Shown here one piece after another: positions 15,270-20,219 of a stretch of 20,219 bases of DNA. Every line of letters starts with the position of its first letter. Position 1 is the first letter of the stretch. The DNA is from CAZJOD01 sp964547525 (GTDB taxonomy: Bacteria > Bacillota > Clostridia > JAAYHZ01). Location: the NCBI GenBank assembly GCA_964547525.1, contig CAZJOD010000056.1:1-20219 (forward strand), given 5' to 3'. The notes under the pieces were generated by a model. It worked only from the letters and a program-made list of their open reading frames with translations. It was not told where the DNA came from and did no database searches. The position numbers were made by a program, and so were the translations under genes.

Positions 15270-16559
15270 ATGTTATTAGAAATAAATACAGATAAAGACA
15301 CGTGTTTTAATAAAATAAAGGAGTTATGGCGAGAAGCCGAAGATGGTTTCCCTGACTTTTTGTCTGAGATTTCAAATGAGACAAAAAGTCAAAACGAAGA
15401 ATATATAAAAGATATCACCGAATTTTTTCAAAAGCAAATAAAAAGTTATCCTCGTTTACCTATAGGTAGAAAAAAGTGGATTGAAAAATCATGTAGTAAA
15501 ATAAGTGAAGTTTTATATAAAGAAACAATCATAGGTATACATAATTCAATTAGTAAAGAAACATTAGATGCATTTCAAGATGAGTTATTTCAATTTCTTC
15601 GTAATGTTAGAGAATTCGCACCTGAGTTAAGTTTTGAGGAAATAGGTCAAGCTATAAGAAACTACATAGTTTATGCTATGTTTAAAGAAGTAAGCGGAGT
15701 TAAATTAGGATTTAATATGGCGGGATTCGGATATAGCATGCTTTATCCTTTTACGGACAATTATATTGACAATAGAAATTGTTCGGAAAAAGAAAAGACG
15801 GAATACAACAAATTTATTAGAGATAAATTAGAGGGGAGACAAGTTCACCCGAACTCTTTGCACCAACAAAAGACCGGTGAACTTCTTGATGCAATCGAAT
15901 CCGAATTTCCCAAAAACAGCGACCGTACGGTTAACAAGCTACTGTTATTGATGCTGGATGCACAGGAAAAAAGTCTAATGCAGCAAAATCAATCGGTTAA
16001 ATTAACATATGAGGAAAGATTGGACATTTCAATATATAAAGGTGGTATTTCTGTATTTATAGATCGGGTTTTAGTCAAAAAGCAAATAACTGAGGATGAA
16101 TTACTGTTTTATCTTGGGTTGGGATTTTTTTTGCAATTGGCCGATGATTTACAGGATATAAAAGAAGATAACGAAAAGGGCTACCAGACCATCTTTACAA
16201 CTCATTTAAACAGTGAGCATGAAGAGAAGATTGTAAACAAGATCCTGAATTTTATACACCATGTTATGGATTCTTATAAAGCTGAAAACGATATATTCAA
16301 GTACTTTATTTTATCAAATTGTTATCAATTGGTTTATTTATCGGTTGCAGGCAGCAGTGAATTCTTTTCGAAGGAATACCTGAATCAATTAGAGAGGTAT
16401 CTTCCCGTTTCATATCCGTTCTTAAAAAAACATATGCAAAACAGATTTGAAGACTCAGATTCGGTTACTCAAGAAAAGTACATGAAAATGTTGGATGAAA
16501 TCTTGTTTTTAAAAGCTAAGTTACATTATAATTCTCATAATTTTATGGCTTATAATTGA
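15270..16559 (+). CDS. Class I isoprenoid/terpene-synthase-like enzyme
   Basis: A 429-residue, helix-rich soluble protein. Two Asp-rich motifs face each other in the class I isoprenoid synthase manner: YPFTDNYIDN (159-168; Asp163 and Asp167) and LQLADDLQDIKED (288-300; a true DDxxD at 292-296). Between them LMLDAQEKSL (227-236) and ISIYKGGISV (253-262) look like conserved active-site helices. The pattern matches what I recall as 'class 1 isoprenoid biosynthesis enzyme', not phytoene/squalene synthase or the YtpB type. It would bind a prenyl diphosphate through Mg2+; substrate and product are unknown. The gene is monocistronic, has its own promoter, and GGTGAG is the ribosome binding site. No prenyl-transferase, cyclase or P450 neighbours are present. 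Confidence 0.7.
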   Translation: MLLEINTDKDTCFNKIKELWREAEDGFPDFLSEISNETKSQNEEYIKDITEFFQKQIKSYPRLPIGRKKWIEKSCSKISEVLYKETIIGIHNSISKETLDAFQDELFQFLRNVREFAPELSFEEIGQAIRNYIVYAMFKEVSGVKLGFNMAGFGYSMLYPFTDNYIDNRNCSEKEKTEYNKFIRDKLEGRQVHPNSLHQQKTGELLDAIESEFPKNSDRTVNKLLLLMLDAQEKSLMQQNQSVKLTYEERLDISIYKGGISVFIDRVLVKKQITEDELLFYLGLGFFLQLADDLQDIKEDNEKGYQTIFTTHLNSEHEEKIVNKILNFIHHVMDSYKAENDIFKYFILSNCYQLVYLSVAGSSEFFSKEYLNQLERYLPVSYPFLKKHMQNRFEDSDSVTQEKYMKMLDEILFLKAKLHYNSHNFMAYN

Positions 16560-16568
16560 TATTTGCCT

Positions 16569-16662
16569 TTTTCGCTTGGGAATGCTGGAGTTTTCGCTCT
16601 ATGTGGTACGTTTTATTACCTTTTTTGAAATTGGCACCTGTTTGCTTAAAATGAAACGGCAC
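16569..16662. mobile_element. Possible relic of an insertion-sequence end (IS21-like)
   Basis: TTTTCGCT at 16569-16576 and 16591-16598, then TGGCAC and CGGCAC around 16632-16662 spaced 25 bases apart. Serial short motifs with about 22-25 base spacing resemble the multiple transposase-binding repeats at IS21-type ends. No transposase is present. Weak evidence. Confidence 0.25.
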
Positions 16663-16780
16663 TTTCGAGTCAATGCATTGTTGTCTGATATGAAGCACCC
16701 AATGATAATCGCATATTTGTAATCAATATTTGTATATAAAATGAGAGAGTATAACAATCCAGTAATTTCCAATATTTTCA

Positions 16781-16810
16781 TTGACATTATATAATCGTCT
16801 GATTTATAAT
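16781..16810 (+). promoter_or_regulatory. Consensus sigma-A promoter for the DUF4143 ATPase gene
   Basis: Perfect TTGACA (16781-16786), 18-base spacer, perfect TATAAT (16805-16810), 34 bases before the ATG at 16845. This is the strongest promoter in the window by consensus. Confidence 0.75.
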
Positions 16811-16844
16811 ATAACTAGAAAATAAACTTAATAAGAGATGTGTT

Positions 16845-18060
16845 ATGTATATTAAAAGACATATTGAAAATACAATTAGTAATGTATCAAAAATGTATTC
16901 AGCAATAATTGTAACAGGACCTAGACAAGTTGGAAAAACAACTGTCCTTAAAAAGGTATGTAATGAATTAAAGTATACTACCATGGACAACCCTGAGATT
17001 TTGGAATATGCTAAATATGAGACCGGATTATTCTTTAAGACTTACACCCCTCCATTGGTTATTGATGAGGTTCAATATGCACCTGTCTTATTTCCATACA
17101 TTAAAATGATTGCTGATGAAACCGGACAAAAGAGTCTTTTTTATATGACCGGTTCACAGGCTTTTCATCTTATGAATAATGTATCAGAGTCATTAGCCGG
17201 CAGAATAGGAATCATTCAAATGTTAGGATTATCTTTAAGAGAAATTACAGATTGTGCTGTGGATACACCCTTTTTGCCAACATCTGATTATATGGATAAA
17301 ATGGATAAAGAAAAAAAAGAACTTCCGGATATATGGAAGATTATACACAGAGGTTCAATGCCGTGGCTGTATCAAGCGGATGCAGATGAGAATACATGTA
17401 GACAATTTTATGGCGATTATGTGAGAACATACATTGAAAGGGATGTCCGTGCATTATCACAGGTATGTGATGAAAGTACATTTTTACAATTCATGAGGTT
17501 ACTTGCTGCATCAACAGGACAAATGTTGAATTATTCAAGGATTGCCAATGAAATCGGAAAATCAGTAGACACAATCAAGAACTGGGTTTTCATACTAAAA
17601 GCTTCCGGAATAGTTTATTTGCTTCAACCGTATTTTAATAATTTTAATTATAAAAACGCCAAAGATCTATTTTGTGGATACGGGTTTAGCCAGCTACCTA
17701 GCAGGGTGGTTTACAGCTGAACAACTTCAATTTGGGGCTATGAGTGGTAGTATGTTCGAGACATTTGTTGTTTCACAAATATTAAAGAGCTACTACAATA
17801 AGGGCTATGACGACTTTGGTTTTAGTTATTACAGGGACAAAGATATGAACGAAATAGACTTAATTATAGAGAACAATGGAGTTTTATATCCGATTGAAAT
17901 AAAGAAAACGGGTAATCCCAACAAAAATGACATAAAGGCATTTGAAAAGCTCGAGAAGAATGAGCAAAAACCGGTTGGAGAGGGTGGAGTAATCTGCATG
18001 TCTGACTCAATAAGATACTTAACATCTAAAAATAGGGTAATACCATTAAGTTTCATTTGA
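16845..18060 (+). pseudogene. DUF4143 AAA-type ATPase, interrupted by a frameshift
   Basis: Two frames together spell one complete ATPase of about 405 residues. The N-terminal part has Walker A TGPRQVGKTT (24-33), Walker B LVIDEVQYAP (71-80), the MTGSQ sensor and the IERDVRALSQV helix. The C-terminal DUF4143 part continues in another frame from VDTGLASYLAGW through FETFVVSQILKSYY to EIDLIIENNGVLYPIEIKK, a nuclease-like end. The break lies at about 17664-17674, where LYFVDTG is expected; the data fit loss of two bases in CTATTTTGTGG. The first frame otherwise runs out of phase to 17720. Everything else is intact, so the mutation is recent, or a sequencing error. The function of this widespread family is unknown; members have been suspected of antitoxin-like or nucleic-acid roles. 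Confidence 0.85.
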
Positions 18061-18068
18061 TGAAATGA

Positions 18069-18197
18069 CCTTCTAGTCTTTATGAAGTACCACATATTGA
18101 ATATAGAATAAAGGTTAGTCAGACTGGCAACGAATATGAATTGATTTTGTATTATAATCCCATATTGAAAGATTTCACCGAGTTGGAGAGTCAATAA
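18069..18197 (+). pseudogene. Relic: C-terminal 42 codons of an unknown protein
   Basis: An open frame with no start, directly after a TGA, running to TAA 18195-18197. It contains LYEVPHIEYRIKVSQTG and NEYELILYYNPILKDF. The composition is like real coding sequence, ends cleanly, and is followed at once by a ribosome binding site and the next relic. No family recognised. Confidence 0.4.
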
Positions 18198-18242
18198 ATA
18201 AGTTTGCGGAAAAAAAGTAAACAATTTAATGAGAGGTCTATT

Positions 18243-18493
18243 ATGTATACATTACCAAACGGGGTATTCCCCACAATGATAACACTTGTTACAAAAGACA
18301 ATGAAGCGTAAAGTCCGTAACGAATTGGTATGTTAAAAAAGGTTGCCAAGGTATTTTTGCAGTATGCCAATCCGGTGAAATGACATTTCTCAGTTTGGAG
18401 GAAAGGGTCAAAATCGCAGGGACCGTAAAAAGCTCTGCAGCAAAAGGTACATGTGTAGTTGCATCAGGCCATGTAGGTAACTCCATTGAATAA
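18243..18493 (+). pseudogene. DapA/N-acetylneuraminate-lyase family aldolase, degraded
   Basis: ATG 18243, after GAGAGG, begins LPNGVFPTMITLVTKDNE, the standard start of a DapA-family protein, and stops at TAA 18309. The homology resumes in another frame about 18311-18490: WYVKKGCQGIFAVCQSGEM then TFLSLEERVKIAGTV and VVASGHVGNSIE, equivalent to the GCxGxxxxGxxGE...L...ER core, ending at TAA 18491-18493. The remaining two thirds, including the Schiff-base Lys, are missing. This family cleaves or dehydrates 2-keto acids, including those formed from uronic or sialic acids, which fits the lyase nearby. Confidence 0.85.
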
Positions 18494-18497
18494 AAAG

Positions 18498-18584
18498 ATG
18501 TGGAATGATTATGCAAAGTTTATCATTGACCAACAATATGTATTGGAAAAGGAGATTTTGTCCAATATTAAAGGTATTACGTAA
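18498..18584 (+). pseudogene. Relic tail of 28 codons
   Basis: A short frame, MWNDYAKFIIDQQYVLEKE then ILSNIKGIT and TAA at 18582-18584, beginning 5 bases after the stop of the aldolase relic but in another frame. It may be the C-terminus of the same degraded aldolase after an internal deletion. I cannot confirm this from sequence. Confidence 0.35.
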
Positions 18585-18613
18585 GTTTAAATTGTAGAAA
18601 TGAGAGAATGATT

Positions 18614-18796
18614 ATGAATAACAAAACAAATTGCGAATCATGCTTTAACTATGTTTATGACGAAGATTCGGATTGCTATGAATGCAAAATCAGCTTGGAT
18701 GAAGACGAAATGGAAAAATACTTAACAAAATCCTTTCGAAATTGTCCGTATTACCAGTATAATGACGAATATATTATGGTAAGGAAACAGATATAA
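18614..18796 (+). CDS. Small Cys-rich protein (DUF6472-like)
   Basis: A 60-residue protein. ATG 18614 is chosen over ATG 18608 because TGAGAG lies 7 bases upstream. Five Cys residues appear as CxxC near the N-terminus (CESC), CYEC around residue 22-25, and NCPYY near residue 44. With LDEDEMEKYL and FRNCPYYQ this matches what I remember of the clostridial DUF6472 family. A metal-binding (zinc or iron) knuckle is likely. The function is unknown. It ends 24 bases before the alpha/beta hydrolase, so the two are probably cotranscribed. Confidence 0.75.
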   Translation: MNNKTNCESCFNYVYDEDSDCYECKISLDEDEMEKYLTKSFRNCPYYQYNDEYIMVRKQI

Positions 18797-18820
18797 CGAT
18801 AGAAATTTTAAGGAGGTAGC

Positions 18821-19879
18821 ATGGACAAGATTTTTACTAAAAAATTATGTATCCCTACATATACCGATTTCGGTAAAGAGCAAAATTTGCTTCCTTTATT
18901 CGAAGAAGGAGATAATCAGACACTAGAGATTTGGGCGGAAAAAAGGAAAAGTCTGTTGTCGCAATGGGAAAATATTATTGGAAAGCCTTCCTTTACAGAC
19001 TTTAAAAAAGATGTTGAAGTGCTTGAAACATACGATCATCCTGATTTTAAGGGTACATTGTTAAAGCAATCGACAGGTCCTTACAATAAACAATTGGTTT
19101 TATTGATGGAACCGACACGTGTATCAAATAGTCCTAGACCTGGTGCTGTAGTTCCCTTTTATCATCCGGACGCTATGGCGGGATTTGACTTGAAACAACG
19201 CCAACCGATAGAGGAAGGAAAAAGTGTTCAATTCGGTCTTCACTTGACTCGTCAAGGATACGTTGTTGTATGTCCGGAAGCCTTTCCTTATAATACGGTT
19301 CCCGAACCGGTCGAAAATAAAGGTTTTGCTTGGTGGCAAGCGGCTGCGGATAAAATCAAGAAGGATAACCCACAATGGACAGGTATTGGTAAACTGATAT
19401 GGGATACAAGGTGTGCCGTTGACTTGTTATTAAGTCTGGATGACATTGACGCTAATCGAATTGTCATTATAGGTCATTCGCTAGGTGGAAAAATGGCGTT
19501 TTGCGCCGGTGCGTTCGATGAAAGAATAAAAGCTGTTATTTCATCGGATTTCGGAATAGGATGGGACTTTACCAATTGGGATGCCGATTGGTATTTCGGG
19601 AAACAAATTTACCGGGAAGGGTTTAAATCGGCAAATCATCAATTGCTTGCTATGATTGCACCGCGACCGTTTCTGTTGATTGGCGGTCAATACGACGGAC
19701 CGGCAAGTTGGCAATATATTAACGAAGCCAAAAAAGTTTACAGCCTATATAAAAAAGATGATATTGTTGGATTCTTTGACCATGCCACCGGACACCGCCC
19801 ACCCGAATATGCCGTTGATATGGCTTATAGATGGCTTGCGGAACAGTTTGAACTGCCGTACAGGGAATGGGGAGTATAA
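18821..19879 (+). CDS. Alpha/beta hydrolase, carbohydrate-esterase-like
   Basis: A 352-residue cytoplasmic alpha/beta hydrolase of the dienelactone-hydrolase/acetyl-xylan-esterase type. Catalytic residues are visible: Ser220 in GHSLGG (218-223), Asp292 in GGQYDGPASW, His325 in DHATGHRPP. The N-terminal 80 residues form a lid-like region and the stretch FYHPDAMAGFDLKQRQP is typical of the long-form esterases in sugar operons. It probably removes acyl or methyl-ester groups from a sugar. An AAGGAGG ribosome binding site is ideally placed. The neighbouring aldolase relic and the lyase 5 kb away point to a common carbohydrate pathway; that link is inference. Confidence 0.85.
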   Translation: MDKIFTKKLCIPTYTDFGKEQNLLPLFEEGDNQTLEIWAEKRKSLLSQWENIIGKPSFTDFKKDVEVLETYDHPDFKGTLLKQSTGPYNKQLVLLMEPTRVSNSPRPGAVVPFYHPDAMAGFDLKQRQPIEEGKSVQFGLHLTRQGYVVVCPEAFPYNTVPEPVENKGFAWWQAAADKIKKDNPQWTGIGKLIWDTRCAVDLLLSLDDIDANRIVIIGHSLGGKMAFCAGAFDERIKAVISSDFGIGWDFTNWDADWYFGKQIYREGFKSANHQLLAMIAPRPFLLIGGQYDGPASWQYINEAKKVYSLYKKDDIVGFFDHATGHRPPEYAVDMAYRWLAEQFELPYREWGV

Positions 19880-19979
19880 AAGAAAATTATTCTCACCGGT
19901 TGTTGTTAATATAACGATTAAGACTGCTGATATGTTGTGTAACATTTAAGGAATAGTTACATATAATATTTTTTTGGAT

Positions 19980-20008
19980 TTGACTGTTATTCTTTTATCA
20001 GATAAAAG
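19980..20008 (+). promoter_or_regulatory. Putative promoter ahead of the mini-ORF
   Basis: TTGACT (19980-19985), 17-base spacer, TAAAAG (20003-20008). The -10 is weak (4 of 6). It lies 33 bases before the GTG at 20041. Confidence 0.35.
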
Positions 20009-20040
20009 TTTATTAAACGAATCTCGAAAAGGAGAGGTGA

Positions 20041-20088
20041 GTGTTGGTTATACAACAAGATGTTTATAGCTCTAATTTTATATTATAA
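20041..20088 (+). CDS. Possible 15-residue leader peptide
   Basis: GTG start directly after AAAGGAGAGGTGA, an exceptionally strong ribosome binding site. The frame is MLVIQQDVYSSNFIL and TAA. A terminator-like hairpin begins 6 bases after the stop. This order (promoter, strong site, short peptide, hairpin) looks like a leader for attenuation of a gene beyond the window, or the start of a deleted gene. Confidence 0.35.
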   Translation: MLVIQQDVYSSNFIL

Positions 20089-20093
20089 TACCA

Positions 20094-20126
20094 GATGCCC
20101 GGGATTGAAAATAAATCCCGGGTATT
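20094..20126 (+). terminator. Strong CCCGGG hairpin
   Basis: CCCGGGATT (20098-20106) pairs perfectly with AATCCCGGG (20114-20122) around a 7-base loop, extendable outward to about 13 bp with G-U pairs. The following TATTTATAT is a broken U tract, so termination is likely but not certain. Confidence 0.65.
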
Positions 20127-20142
20127 TATATGGCTTAAATTA

Positions 20143-20165
20143 ATTAGCTAAATTATTAGCTAAAT
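20143..20165 (+). repeat. 12-base spaced repeat ATTAGCTAAAT
   Basis: ATTAGCTAAAT at 20143-20153 and 20155-20165, followed by a partial GGCTAAAA, all with a 12-base period. The rest of 20127-20219 shows nothing else. Confidence 0.6.
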
Positions 20166-20219
20166 GGCTAAAAGCATTATAATTAAGGGTGACTAAGCTT
20201 CAAAACAGAAGTATATTAT

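Noticed and set aside
15270..16559. Squalene/phytoene synthase or YtpB (DUF2600) assignment
   Set aside because: The first Asp motif and the conserved segment around KGG do not fit those families; only the second DDxxD is shared.
16845..18060. Programmed ribosomal frameshift in the ATPase
   Set aside because: No slippery heptamer with downstream pseudoknot is evident, and this family is not known to use recoding.
20143..20165. Start of a CRISPR array
   Set aside because: The repeat unit is only 11-12 bases with no spacers.

Overview
The window looks like a low-GC, Gram-positive anaerobe of the Clostridia. The coding sequence is AT-rich, ribosome binding sites are strong AGGAGG types, TTG and GTG starts occur, and several small families are ones I associate with clostridia (the 60-residue Cys-rich protein, the 'class 1 isoprenoid' enzyme, DUF4143 ATPases). 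It reads as an accessory region rather than a core chromosome block: short unrelated operons, many one-gene units and an unusual number of gene relics.

Layout. 1-985: 3' part of an aminoglycoside-phosphotransferase-fold kinase. 1012-4113: a very AT-rich block with an unknown protein, a MazG-like nucleotide pyrophosphohydrolase, a PD-(D/E)XK nuclease plus DUF2075 (Schlafen-like) helicase protein, and a 39-codon stump of a gamma-glutamylcyclotransferase-like gene. This is a plausible defence module. 4160-7355: small single-domain genes (GNAT, an unknown conserved protein, a SnoaL/DUF4440 protein, DUF1905, YdeI) with short repeats between them. 7536-10804: a tight operon of a URO-D/methyltransferase-like protein, a TIM-barrel glycosidase-like protein and a GNAT. 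11094-14186 (minus): a 1030-residue heparinase II/III-type lyase without a signal peptide. 14362-14920: a YefM/Phd-RelE/ParE toxin-antitoxin pair, followed by a second, truncated copy of the lyase 3' end. 15270-16559: an unusual class I isoprenoid/terpene-synthase-like protein. 16845-18060: a DUF4143 ATPase broken by one frameshift. 18069-18584: relics, one clearly of the DapA/N-acetylneuraminate lyase family. 18614-19879: a small Cys-rich protein and an alpha/beta hydrolase. The last 340 bases hold a promoter-like signal, a 15-codon mini-ORF with a very strong ribosome binding site and a terminator-like hairpin.

Functionally, the lyase, the glycosidase-like protein, the URO-D-like protein, the alpha/beta esterase and the DapA-like relic suggest an intracellular pathway for a modified (possibly uronic, methylated or acetylated) oligosaccharide, now partly decayed and rearranged. 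The synonymous-only divergence of the duplicated lyase C-terminus shows that a second functional lyase existed recently. The best candidates for new biology are the isoprenoid enzyme, the MazG-like/nuclease-helicase module and the URO-D/glycosidase/lyase set. All functions come from reading motifs by eye; no database search was run.
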